From assembly GCA_021186555.1 (NCBI GenBank), contig JAJKFL010000039.1:26026233-26090232 (forward strand): a stretch of 64,000 bases of DNA. The letters are read 5' to 3'. Numbering within the stretch: position 1 is the first letter of the stretch; each line of letters begins with the position of its first letter. Source of the DNA: Reticulitermes speratus (lineage: Eukaryota > Arthropoda > Insecta > Blattodea > Rhinotermitidae). Under the pieces are notes generated by a model, which did no database searches, was not told where the DNA came from, and worked only from the letters and a program-made list of their open reading frames with translations. The translations under genes and the position numbers were made by a program. Below, in pieces: positions 39,201-53,000 of this stretch.

Positions 39201-42200
39201 TTTATATGTAACCGGTTTGTAAATAAGTACGAAAGACCTTTATTCGTAAGATGAGATGTAAGTTTTCACCTTTATTATATATCTGTGCTCGCAGTGCTGT
39301 TAACTTTATTCATTTGGAAAGTGTTGCTGACAGTGGCCATGAAAATGAAAAGCGGTTGGGCAACCCAGAATCAGCGAGTCGTGGAGACAGTGATATTCTT
39401 TTGGTGAGACAAGGCAAGGAGAAGTTACGTCTGGTGTCATCAGCATCGTCTCGTCGTCTTCACGCCAGGACATACGAAACATTATACCGTTCGGCAGGCT
39501 TCCTAGACCTGTTTTCGTACTGTATCAAGATGTTCTAAGTACCGGACTTAGTGCTCGTTAATGTCATCTTCCATTGAATGTCTTTGGAATTCTGTTCGTA
39601 TTTCATCTCGATTGTAATTTGGACCACAATTGTGGGGGGGGGGGGGGGGGGGGGTGGCATATATTTCATGTAGGTGTCATAACATGGCGAAGATAAAAAT
39701 ATTCATTTTTATTCTGATAGGTATATTTATGTCAAAATGAAATACAGGTTGGTAATACGAATTTTGTTATTATATAATTTAAAGTAGGTGGTAGGTATTT
39801 TCTGCCAGATACATTTTACCGCTGACTGTGATGAGAGAGACTAATGGATAATTTAAGGACATTCTTTTTTACCGCTTGCCGCTGCTAGTGGCTTTACTGT
39901 CCACAACACTACACGTATTTTACCCGCTAATGTACTGTTCGTAATTTGGCTGCACTAATGCGATTTAAGTGTTCGAGCTGTCAGCACTGCGCCGCCGCTG
40001 TGATTGGCTAATGAAAGATGTGCGTTGTGTGTTTGTTTTAGTGTGCAAGCTTTCTAGAACACCTCTCGGGAAAGAATGTTAAAATTCATGCAGGCCTCCT
40101 GATTGTGCATGCTTTTCTAAATCACTCAAGTCTTTTCGAGATGGACATCCCGTTGTACCAGCTGTGGAACGTACAGACACCGTATATTTGAGATCAAAAT
40201 TGTTTTGTTAGTTCAGTGTTGGCTCACAGATCCAGTGCTGTTTTCCATTTCGGTGAAATATACAGAGCCCGACCTTCTGCATACGCAGTGTATAATAACA
40301 AACTTGAAGTGCTTTAAATAAGCGACAGCAAGCACATGGTTCCTCATGTTGAAGAGGTGCAACTGAAGGAAGCATTCATAGACTGATCATGGATTTGGGG
40401 CGATTATCAGTTAGTTGTTTTGCACACGGAAGTTGGCTGTCGTATAGCTGGTTGCTGACGGCTTGGGACCCTGTACGTAACGAGGGGGGAGGGTGTGGGT
40501 GGGATGGCGTAGTCGGTATAACGACACGCTACGGGTTTGACGGTTGCGGGATTCGAACCCCGGTGGAGGCGAGATTTTCCGGACCCATCCAAACCGGCCC
40601 TGAGACCAACCTAGCCTCCTGTGCAGTGGGTACCGGGTCTTTTTTTTTTCCGGCGGTAAACCGGCCGGGGCGTGGCGGTGACCACCCACCCCTTCTAGCA
40701 CCGAGGTTGAGAGCAATACGTCTGCCTCCCGTCAGTGCCCGCTTGGCATTTAAAGGGGCAGCCTTTACCTTTAAAGAACAAGGACCGAACAGGTTGATGT
40801 AACGGTAACGCGTATAGGGGGTACCGAGTTGTAATCTCGAATGGAAACGTGCTATTCTGAGTGTTTTCGTGATTTTCGTCAGTTATAGCCGAATTCTGGA
40901 ATAGTTCCCTGCATTGTCACAACCTGTAACCGGTTAGTAGGGTCTACATCTTATTCTTTTATAAACCTCGTAATTCCCACAGCCTCGTGAAACTAAAGAT
41001 TTTTTATGTATTGAAGATTACAATTTACAGTATGTACAGTATACAAGGCCAAAATTGTTCCGATCACCAATTTAACTAAAATGAGTACATGGACCAAAAG
41101 TTATAAAGAGGGAAAAATAAAATAGTATTAGTGAAAATTACTAAACTAAAGATAAAGCTGTATGGCGTGTACAGGCAATATACATTTTTTCTTTGGTTTA
41201 TGTCATTTGGCACATGAACAAAACTACAGTCGAGATACGGAGAACTAATTTTGAATCGACATTTCTGTCCAAAAATTTCTTGGAAGACCGCCAGTTTGCT
41301 TCAGGGACGCGTATACCTGTTAAATATACGTGTAACGAATTTCCAGTATGTCATTTTCATCAGTTACCTGTGTAAACTATCTGAAGAGGAAGCAACAGAA
41401 CGGAGCCGCGCGTTCTTTAAAATTTCTGTATCTGTGAGTAAAACTCAGAATCGAAGTTTATGCCTTACGTTAGCTTCTTTTCAGTTATACATTATAGTAA
41501 TTTTCAATAGCCACCATTATGTCTAGTGGTGGGTTTCGGTGATTGCCGTTTTTAACCATGAGGTTCTGCTGCCATTGTGTTTTAAATTCAAGAGATTTTC
41601 ACTTTAAATGATTCACACGGCAAGCCGTGCTAATGAATATTCTGTGGATCCAAACACAGGAACGTAATGTTAAACTCGTGCCTGTTAAAACAATTCAGTT
41701 CCTCCCCTTCTAGATCCAACATTCTTTCATAAAGTGGCTATCGTCTTCTGGAACTCAAATTGTGAGCCAAAATTAGACGCCCAAATATACTTATGACGCA
41801 TTCATATGCTATTAGCACGCGCAATTTTAAAAACAACGCCTGCATATACCCCAGAGTTTAATTAGCTGATCCATATATTTATGGTTTATTTAACGATGTC
41901 AGATGGTGTCGAATGATGGGGTGATTAGTGAATAATGAATTCAAGCGGATGTGGGAGGAAGTGGTCATGTCGATTGGCGACTGTAACCAGTGTGTTGTAA
42001 CTTGGAAGGGGGAGGGGCTTTTTGGCGGTCCACGAAACACACCTCCCCATAAAGGCGCTGAAAGACGTTGAGCTGCCGATACATAGAGTGTCTGCGAAAT
42101 TTTGGACTTCTTGGAGGGATCCGTTGGTACAAGTCTCTTTTTATCTTGTAGGCCTGTTTCATTAAAATCGCCAGCCTGGGAAGGAAGTTCGTATTGAAGG

Positions 42201-43159
42201 CATTAACCCTAAATCTCTTTGTATTTCATTTCAATTCTTTACAGCGGAAGATAACACAGAAATATAGTACTCTGAGTTATGAAATTTTTAAAACTTTACC
42301 GTCATCGTTGGGTGAGCTCTGAGTATTTTGTAACGTTTAATTGTCTTCGTAACAGATTCTGTCGTGGCCAGATATTTGGGAACGTTCGTAACGAATCTGA
42401 ATTTACTAAGAACTTTGGTGTTCAATTAATGGCGGTGAATTTATTGGCTTTCCAACAATGCGTCTGTTTCAAGGAGTTAATTAAATTCGGGGAGTGTTTG
42501 CTACCATTCGGTTCAGAAATGCTTTGTGTTCCCATCTTTTATGTTTAAGCGTACAAGTTAAAATACAGAAAAGCTTAACGCTTCTGTTGGGTTTGGGTGT
42601 GGAACGACTGAAGGTGTTTGCGACAAGGATTCTGAGCGGATAATGTTTGTACCGTAGGTAGTACTCTTAGTGGATGGAAATAACAGAAGGGTAGACAAAA
42701 AAAATGTAATGGTTGGGGGGGGGGGGGAGAGGGTGCTTCTTGGTCTGTGATTTTCACCAAGTATTGTTATTGCGATCAGTAGGGGGGAGGGGAAACGAGA
42801 AATGCGTAATTCTTACAAAACGTTAGACTTAAAACCGTTAGGACGCGACTGTTTGCCACGTGTTGTATGGAGCTTCGCCAGTATTCCTTGCCTGCATGAG
42901 TAAATATACTATTTATCGTCTGGCCCTTTAGGAATTAATGAACGTGTTCCTAAGACAAATTACGTTTAATAAATTCATTTGGAGGCTACAAATTTTATCG
43001 TTAAAACATGAGCAATGGGAGTTTGTGTGGAATAACATGTTGCGTTATTTATTCTGTATAGTTATCGAAAATCGGCTGTTTATTAATTAATCACTCTTGG
43101 CGGTCTTAATCAGTTGGTAGTCCCGAAAGACATGTGAACGGTGTGAACTCACATTACTG

Positions 43160-43216
<57 letters not shown>

Positions 43217-46200
43217 TTACTTTGTGCGTAGGAGCCTCGGTAGCGTATTCAATATATTGATTAGGCTACGGACTGGATGGTTTGGGTTTCGAATTCCGGT
43301 GAGGATAGGAGGTTTTTTTTCTTCTACGAAACGTTCTTGGGCCCATCCAGCCTCCTACTCAATGAATACCGCCGTTCTTTTCTGGGGGTAAAGCGGCCGA
43401 TGCGTGAAATTAACCACTCAAATCCAGCTAATGTGGTTGGAGCTGTACCTCTGTTCACCTGCGCGGACAGGGAAAACCTTACCTGTTTATTACTGTGTGC
43501 ATGACTGTGTATACACATACGTGAACATATGTACCCATATGCACCAGATTGTTTAATCTTAGGTTATTACCACATCTGTTATGAAACTTCGGGTATTTTA
43601 CGTTCCTAAATTTGTTTACTTGATTTGAGTTTACAGTTTTCGTTATATTCCTCAGTACTTCCAGTGAATGAACAGGCTGTAATTGCGTTCTGCCACGTAC
43701 GTACTGATCCATTACCGACACTTACATTTTACACTTATCTATCGTGCAGGTAGACTTGTACTCGGAAGGTGCCTGGAGTACCGGTCGGCAACACCAGACT
43801 TACTGACAAGTTTTTCGTGGTGTAACTAAGTCCCTTCAGGCACATACCGGGATAGTACCTCGATTAGGCCACTGCTGTTTCCTTCCATATCCTTTCCAAT
43901 TCATCAATCATCCTACCACTGACGCTATACACGTAGTCTCTACAGCGTCGTTCAAATAAGCCGTAAAAAATACAATGTCTTGCGAAAGGTTGGTAGCCTG
44001 CTGAAGTTTCTAGAAACAAATGGTTAAATAGTGAATTAGTGTTTGCTGATAGGAGCTCCTTGATCTTCCAGTCGAATGTGACTTACTGGATATTGTTGAT
44101 ACATTGCCGTCAAGTGTAAGTGCACATGGACAGACTTTTCTGTTTTGTGTTTCTCCGACTGGCCATACGCCTTTCAAATCACCTGACATTACCCACCGTC
44201 GTACTGGTTTCCCGACGGATGGCGTGTTTGGTAGGTACCAATCGAGAAATCGTTACCTAACTTCGCGGCTGAGTGTTTAAGGCTACCAGTTAACTGTAGT
44301 CTGCTATATCGCACAGTTTCGTTATGAAACGACAGGTAAGCTGTCTTTACATTCGAAGCTGAAGAATGTGTACTGCACACGGCAGACTGACGTTTGTCTT
44401 GGAAAAGGCGGGCGGATGTAGTCGTTGCAAATCTTATGTGTTTGACGTGTGTGACGAAGTCATATGCGAACCGCTTGTCTATCACAAACAGAAATAATTG
44501 CATTTGCCACGCTTCCAATAAATTCTTAGAAGGCTTCTATCATTTAACTGTTGGAAATGACATCACATGTGTTATAATATTAAATCTGATATTATTGTAA
44601 ATGTTCGAAAACTTGTATTCGTCACACTATACTGGTGCATAAACGTGCTCATTTATAAACTGTTTGGTTCACTTCTGACAGTTTATAGATTACATCCTTT
44701 TTGTGTTTATGTTACTGGTGAAACGAATGTAGCTGGTGTGCATAAGCTTCGTATGCACATGAGAGTACGAGATTCTTATGGAGGTGGTTCTGTTTGCCCA
44801 AGAAAGGAAATGAATAACTCCATGGAGCAGAGTCCTTGAGAAACGCACAGTCTCGCATGGGACCCAGAAATTCCTCGCCTTTTAGGGAACCCGAAGGTTA
44901 GTTACCGTACTCGGAAGAGCCCGTTGGACTGTATTCTGAGCCAATTGAATCCAGTACACATCCTCTTTCCCTGTTTCTGTATAATCCATTTTAATATTAG
45001 CATATTCTCCCATTTACATGTCTCTGCTTGTAGTGGTTTCATCTGAATTTGGACTTAAACATTGTATTTCTTATGTGCTAAACGTCTCGTCCTTGGCATC
45101 GTCCATGATTTGATCGTGAATTATGTAAATTGTGGATCTTCTCTTTATTTGACTAAAAAAGTCTCGTGTTCTGCATCATCTTGTCAGTCTTGGGTCCACG
45201 TGTGTATTCTCAATGCACTTTGTCCTGAACACAATGTATTTAAATCTATTTGTACGTTACAGTCCACGAGGAACTGTCAGACTTTCATGTTCCTGTAACA
45301 TGTCGAGAGTGTTTGCTTTGAAATCGACACACCTCGTCCGCAGTGATCTGACTGACTTGTTTGTCTTTAGCACAAATTGCCTAGCGGTCGGGAGGTTTCT
45401 TTGTATGCAGTTCGCACCGACAGCTGTTAATTCTCTTGTGTGGGTGTACTTATTTATACTTATTTAACGTGCCGCCAGCTGATGTATCTATTTCATTGAG
45501 CCTGACATTATTCGGACAACGTATGAACAATGTTTGTGTATCGGCGCTTCTTTCTGCACAACAGGAATTGTCGACGCTTCACAAATGATAAAAACAATTT
45601 TATGCAGCATCTGGTCACAGGCGGTGTGTAAATATTATGTTAGAGCTGAACATACGCCGCGATACTAAAATATCTAACAGGGCTTGTAAAGTAACATGTT
45701 TGTAATATACGTATCCGCCGAGTAACGATTTTTTTTTCTGGTTAAAGGAGAGTTCTACGAACGTAGCATCTGTCCATATGAATATTATCTACGGCTATAA
45801 AATATATGTGTTACGAATATTTTTGGAACTGGCCAAGGACAATAGAGAAACAACATTTGAGGCCAACAGTAAACAGCAGCGCACAGGCAGCATTAACGCG
45901 ACACTTTTTTTAACCTCAGAACAAACGAGAAGTATGCGAGGCTTGGGACACTGGCGGCGAGGACTATGGGAAGAGGCATTTCAACCTTTTGAACCAGATG
46001 CCACCCTTCCATCATATTAAATTAAATAAATAGACCAACTAATGCACTATTTGACTACTTTAATGTAGTGTCTTTCTTATACACCCTACACGTGTTTCGG
46101 ACCTAGGTCCATCTTCAGGGGGTCTCAGTATTGTTAAAACTACTAAAACAAGCACATGTTTAAACGAACGTACAACACTTGCGTACCGCTATTGTGGTAG

Positions 46201-49200
46201 AATTGTCTGGATAAAATTGTCTCCTCACACACTCCGCAACTCACGGACAGTACAAACAGCACCGTAATACAGTTCCACACAACCAAAGAATACGCATCAC
46301 GAGACGTCAAACAACAAAAGCCAGTATTTCCACACCAGTGAACATCATACATACATCTCACAATTTTAATAAGGTTTTAACTAAATATATACATATTTAT
46401 ATTCTACAATTTTAGCCAGACAATTCTACCACAATAGCGGTACGCAAGTTTTGTACGTTCGTTTAAACATGTGCTTGTTTTAGTAGTTTTAACAATACTG
46501 AGACCCCCTGAAGATGGACCTAGGTCCGAAACACGTGTAGGGTTTATAAGAAATACACTACATTAAAGTAGTCAAATAGTGCATTAGTTGGTCTATTTAT
46601 TTAATTTGATTCATAGAAATGCACGGTGATAATAGTGTGAAATTCCATCATATTGTTTAATGTTTGACAATTACTAGCAACAACATGGCGGAGTGTCTAT
46701 AGCCGTATTTAATTAGGGGCACACAAATTTTCCAAAAAATGTAGAAGACACCTCAAAATTCTAGGCGCCAGAAGGGTGACTTGAAGCAAGTTCAGTACTT
46801 TAGGACCCACAAATATTAGGCGCCACCGTAGGAAATTGTGTAGCCGGGGCGCTGGGTCACCCGGGATTTGTGCACCCGTGACAATATACGGTCCTGAAAT
46901 AATGTAGAACTACGGAAAGAGGTCTTCGACAAACATTTGACCGTTCCGGTTATTTTTTGCAGAATATAAAATAGCATGGCTGTTTTGCGAACTTTTTACC
47001 TTAAAGTTGGTGGTGATAACCAATTACCAGATAGGTGGACCTAAGCAAGGACGTAACTGTAAGTCAGTAGATGCGAATATGACTACGGTGTGAAACTTCG
47101 AACTTATTTCCAGGACATTTGACGTGAAAATGATATAAGTCTACTGAAGTTACAAGTTACGTACAAGTAAGATGATAATGGCAGCAATAGGTCTGTAGGA
47201 CTAAATACGTATGCAATAGCAAAATTTGAGAATTCTGCTCGGACCTCATTGTTTAAGCAGTATTTAATCTGAACGTAACATAGAAACTAAAATGAATAAA
47301 GTTTTCTCCTGCCAGGTATGCACAAATTTTCCAAAACTTTAGCGGCTTGTACCGCGCAGTAAACTCTCCATCTCGGTTATAAAAACCAGTCAGTTAATGC
47401 TGTATAGGGAAATAATCGATGTTTGTTCTGAGTTCTGTACAAAATCTATAAATGTACTGTGTGGGCATAACGCAGAATCTTCCAGTGTTAAACCCGGTGA
47501 TGAATTATGATTAACACCGACAACAATACTGATCAATGTCAAATTTGTAGCATGGAGGTGGGTTCAGTATCTGTGCTGTTGTGATATGCCCTTGGAAACT
47601 GAGTGAGAGTGAATTCGCTTTTGTTTGCAAATATATAAGAGCTTATTGGAGAAAAAGCTGCGAATTACATTGACAACATAAGAGAAAATTGTGAATGCTG
47701 TTAGTGTTTCTTTATTTGGTTCAAGGTGCAGATCGTGATGCCAGTACCAGAAGATGCACGGAGGGATACAACTTGAATGCTTTTCGATCCAAAAAATCCG
47801 TACACACCCACACAACAGTTATAATTTAACACAGAATTGACATATCGGTTCTTGACTCAATATGAAGTAATCCCAGACAGTTACTGACAACTATTGAAAA
47901 AAGCAATCCGTCTTCTGCAAGCTTTGAACTGGGCATGAAGCCGAATGGAAATAATTAGCTTCCTTAATTAATAGCTGGCCGATCCCAGTATTTGCTCGGT
48001 CTAAGGCGTGGGTCTGCGGCCGCTCGCTTGCCGGGATTGCCGGTTTGAATCCCGCCGGGGACATGGATGTGTGTCTCTTGTGAGTGTTGTGTGTTGTCTG
48101 CGACGGGCCGATCACTCGTCCAGAGCAGTCCTACCTAGTGTGGTGTGTTTAACTGAGTGTGATCTCGAAACCTCAATAATGAGGAGGCCTAGGCCCACTA
48201 GGGCTGTCGAGCCATGAAGAAAAAAAAAATTAATAGCTACAAATCAACTCTAGCTGACTGACTTACTGACAAACTAACAAACTAACTAACTCTGTGGTAG
48301 CAGAATCCGGTGTTTCAACAGTGCTAATGCCTGCCATTCGATACGATCGTCCACCTACATCATCTTTCCACATGGACATTTTCCAAGAGGTTTCCCCATC
48401 AAAGTTGTGTGTTCTTCTTGGCCGCATCCCCAGTCACTCTCCCAACAATATTAAGTAACTTCATGAACACAAAGGACCAACTGTAGAGATATTCATCGGA
48501 CCTCAGTGCGGATAGAGATTTCCTAATTGCGATAGAATAATGTGGAAACTTAGTCGCTTAATGGTCCAGAAAATGTTGCCACAGTTGTTTTTGTTTCTTG
48601 TTCTTCATGACCTGAATTCCTAATTACCGCGTTGCTGCCAAGTCGGGAGACGTAAGACTTTAACACTGAAGTAAGAATGGAAAAAAGCAAAACAAGCGAT
48701 GAAGCGAAAGCAACAAATACGTCTTAAAATAAACTACTACTTCCACGGCACTTAATCATTCTACCAAGACACGTCTTGTCTCTGGCTGTACAAGAAAAGA
48801 CTGTGTAGTAGGCATACTGGTTTGATGTTCCACACACGGGTGGCAGTGGGTGGCAAGTGCAGCACGACGGATGGATCAATTTAAACAGCACCATTATTCG
48901 TGGGCTGAGCCTAACTAACACAGTGGAATGGGGCCAACACACGGCAAGTATATGGAATTCCGGTCATCGTGTTGAAATTTCGCCCGCAACTTTTCGCCTG
49001 CGATAATTTGGATGAATTCCTGCCTGGTGACGTGACAGTAACTGTCGTTCTTTGTGATTGGCGGAGTGTGGAACACTGCTTCCTTACGTGTTGCACGTGT
49101 GTTACACTGTGAACAAATAATCGATGTTGATGAAATACAGAAGGGAAGACTCCAGCTGTAAGTTTCGGAGATCCGGAGTGCCACTTTGCAACAAGGTGTA

Positions 49201-49996
49201 ATTAAAAACAGAGGTTCGTAGGGCTGGCATTGCACAATGTGGGGCTTAAAAATTCCCTCTGGGTCCTTTGCTCAGAAAACGTTTTACTGAACAGCTTTTC
49301 TGTCGCTCCGAATCGAGAATGGATAAACCGATTTTGATCAAGTTTGGAAGTGGGGAATTTTATGGAAAATTGTCGAGTCATTGTTTTACGTTGGATCAGT
49401 TTTAACGACAGTTTTACACGCGTTTCTGTTTCTTCACGCATATTTAACTCACTGACTGCTTATCACAGCGAAACTTTTTCGGGCAGAAGTACGGGGAAGG
49501 CTGCAGCACGTATTAATATATGTCGAAGTTTCGTAAGTCAATGTCGTTAAGTAGAAGTGAGCGGACATCCCAGAATTGGTACGCTGCGAGTACGTTTCTT
49601 ATCTTATTAATTTCCTGACGTCTATAATTTGTCTAACAACATGTCGGATGCACGAACGTTTGAGGTGGTAGCGGCACTGTGTTCTGAAATTATGTATAAT
49701 AACGTAAAATGCCCGAATTCTGTAAATGTTTTATTTATAGGTCGGAAATTTTCATTTTGCTTTCAGTTTGGCTTCGATAACTGATGGTCCATTGGAGCTA
49801 GGAATATGACTTTTGTATGAATGTTGGTTATAGAAAAGCTTAAAAATTCGGCATGAAAAATTATTTATGGTTGACAGTTAGCCTACAAATGTGATGATGA
49901 TACAAAACTTGAGGTTACATGTATCCGACGTACTTGTCGTAGACAAAGTATTCTTAGTAGGGGTGGCAATTTCTTCCTAAATAGAAAATACCATTG

Positions 49997-50032
<36 letters not shown>

Positions 50033-53000
50033 TTACTTCTACTACTGCTGCTAGTACTGTGATCAAAAACAAAGTAACTGTTTATAAATTGTTTACAGTG
50101 CCCCCCCACCAAAAAAAAAGGGTTCGTATTCGACTTTTCGACGATCGTGTGAACTACTTGCGAGTTCAGCGCAATGACCTGTGAGCTAAATTGAATTTTA
50201 TTGTTGGCGTGGATGCTTGTGCAATAGGAAGATAGACTTAATACGTCCTGCATGGAACTCCTGATTTAGTTATTTACATGCGTTGGAGTGGAAACTGACG
50301 TATGACGGTTAAACGAAGCGAAAGAGGAAAAGAGGTGCTGGTGTTACGTGATGAATTGACTTACGTTCTGTAACGACTTGTATGTCTGTCGGAACCAGTC
50401 GTGTACGGTAAACCATGTGATGTTCTTGCAGTCAAGTTAAACCATAAATGGGCGATTTCCCAGCATTACGCGAATATGCTGTAAGGTTAGGCTGTGTACC
50501 CCTGTTGTAGCGTAACTGTTCATGTGAACCCAGCATCCTTAACAGACTTTATTGTGTGTGACCCTGTTATAGCGTAACTGTTCATGTGAACCCAGCATCC
50601 TTAACAGACTTTATTGTGTGTGACCCTGTTATAGCGTAACTGTTCATGTGAACCCAGCATCCTTAACAGACTTTATTGTGTGTGACCCTGTTATAGCGTA
50701 ACTGTTCGTGTGAACCCAGCATCCTTAACAGACTTTATTGTGTGTGACCCTGTTATAGCGTAACTGTTCATGTGAACCCAGCATCCTTAACAGACTTTGT
50801 TGTGTGTGACCCTGTTATAGCGTAACTGTTCATGTGAACCCAGCATCCTTAACATACTTTATTGTGTGTGACCCTGTTATAGCGTAACTGTTCATGTGAA
50901 CCCAGCATCCTTAACAGACTTTATTGTGTGTGACCCTGTTAGAGCGTAACTGTTCATGTGAACCCAGCATCCTTAACAGACTTTATTGTGTGTGACCCTG
51001 TTATAGCGTGAATGTTCATGTGAACCCAGCATCCTTAACAGACTTTATTGTGTGTGACCCTGTTGTAGCGTAACTGTTCATGTGAACCCAGCATCCTTAA
51101 CAGACTTTGTTGTGTGTGACCCTGTTATAGCGTAACTGTTCATGTGAACCCAGCATCCTTAACATACTTTATTGTGTGTGACCCTGTTAGAGCGTAACTG
51201 TTCATGTGAACCCAGCATCCTTAACAGACTTTATTGTGTGTGACCCTGTTATAGCGTGAATGTTCATGTGAACCCAGCATCCTTAACATACTTTATTGTG
51301 TGTGACCCTGTTGTAGCGTAACTGTTCATGTGAACCCAGCATCCTTAACAGACTTTATTGTGTGTGACCCTGTTATAGCGTGAATGTTCATGTGAACCCA
51401 GCATCCTTAACAGACTTTGTTGTGTGTGACCCTGTTATAGCGTAACTGTTCATGTGAACCCAGCATCCTTAACATACTTTATTGTGTGTGACCCTGTTAG
51501 AGCGTAACTGTTCATGTGAACCCAGCATCCTTAACAGACTTTATTGTGCGTGACCCTGTTATAGCGTAACTGTTCATGTGAACCCAGCATCCTTAACAGA
51601 CTTTATTGTGTGTGACCCTGTTATAGCGTAACTGTTCATGTGAACCCAGCATCCTTAACAGACTTTATTGTGCGTGACCCTGTTATAGCGTAACTGTTCA
51701 TGTGAACCCAGCATCCTTAACAGACTTTGTTGTGTGTGACCCTGTTATAGCGTAACTGTTCATGTGAACCCAGCATCCTTAACAGACTTTATTGTGTGTG
51801 ACCCTGTTATAGCGTAACTGTTCATGTGAACCCAGCATCCTTAACAGACTTTATTGTGTGTGACCCCTGTTATAGCGTAACTGTTCATGTGAACCCAGCA
51901 TCCTTAACAGACTTTATTGTGTGTGACCCTGTTATAGCGTAACTGTTCATGTGAACCCAGCATCCTTAACAGACTTTATTGTGTGTGACCCTGTTTTCAT
52001 CCGCCCACGTTTCATGTGGCGCTGATGTCTAAATGTGTATTTTTGTATCCGTGAGATCGGTGATGAGTCACGTACGTTTTATTTGCGAATGTCTGCAAAA
52101 CGAAAATTCCTCGTAGAGCTTCGTAGTGTATGTATATAAACATACTAGGGTGTGTTGCACACATATTTATTACTTTGAGATACTCTGTGGTTCTTATGCG
52201 ATTTTCGGGACTTATTTGCCCTTAGGTTTATGTATTGGCTGTACAGTCATCCTCCGAAGTTACGTCGTGTTTCTGAGACAGGTGACGTTAGTCGAGACGA
52301 TGTAAGTCGAGACAGATTTTTCAACAAACGCAGTGTTACAATGGGGACGATGGTTCCGGGAAATCTGTTTTAACAATGAAAAAAGATATATTCATACTTT
52401 TTAAAAACTTAAAAAAATTTGTATTAAATGAAAAGCAGATAATAATTTCAGGAGGAGGCACTTCCTCTTGAACTGTAGGCGGGTCACCTGGATCATCTCC
52501 AATGTCGAACAATCCAGATGGCGATGCACGAGGCCCTGAAGGTGACTTGAAGATATAAGCACAGAGTTCTGGCGAAACGAAGATGTCTTCCTTTCCGTAA
52601 TAATCTCCTCATAGCAATTAATCATCCTGAAAATCCCTATGTAGCTGTTGCTGCCCGCTTCTCGTTCGAATCAGTGTGCTCAAACACCTTAATGCCAGCT
52701 TCAGTGAGTCTAAGCCCCTCCCCAACGTCAAAACCGTCACGGTCCTTTCCTTGGGCTCAGGCTTATGTCCCACAGCTTCTGTAACGGCACTTTGCTTCCG
52801 AATTTGAACAAGATCGTCGAGCGTTGGCTGCCGATAATGGAATTTAACAACCCGAAGACATTGTTCAGCATCGTACTTACGAATTTGCGCGTTTGGCTAA
52901 ATATATTGGGTCTGGGGGCAAACGACGTAAAAGTGGAAAGACGTAAGTCGGGGGATGATTAAATAGTAAATCTGTTATCGCAGATAAAACTCCGCCGTTG

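Larger units (their letters stand above)
46019..46642. mobile_element. Second palindromic Penelope-like element with 12-bp target duplication
   Basis: TTCCATCATATT at 46007-46018 is repeated exactly at 46643-46654. The arms (about 46019-46220 and 46406-46613) are inverted copies around a spacer of about 185 bp. The outer arm ends (TAGACCAACTAATGCAC, CCTACACGTGTTTCG) and the closing tail (ATGCACGGTG...GTGTGAA) match the palindrome at 21535-22258, while the inner parts differ. Each arm carries a hammerhead-like motif. It lies in intron 1 of the GTPase gene. Confidence 0.75.

Noticed and set aside
40389-40802. 137-codon + strand frame as a gene
   Set aside because: It coincides with the full-length SINE and its protein is SINE read-through.
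47977-48229. Genuine tRNA gene
   Set aside because: Boxes A and B are present, but the copy has a poly(A) tail and target duplication and lacks a closed acceptor stem, so it is a SINE.
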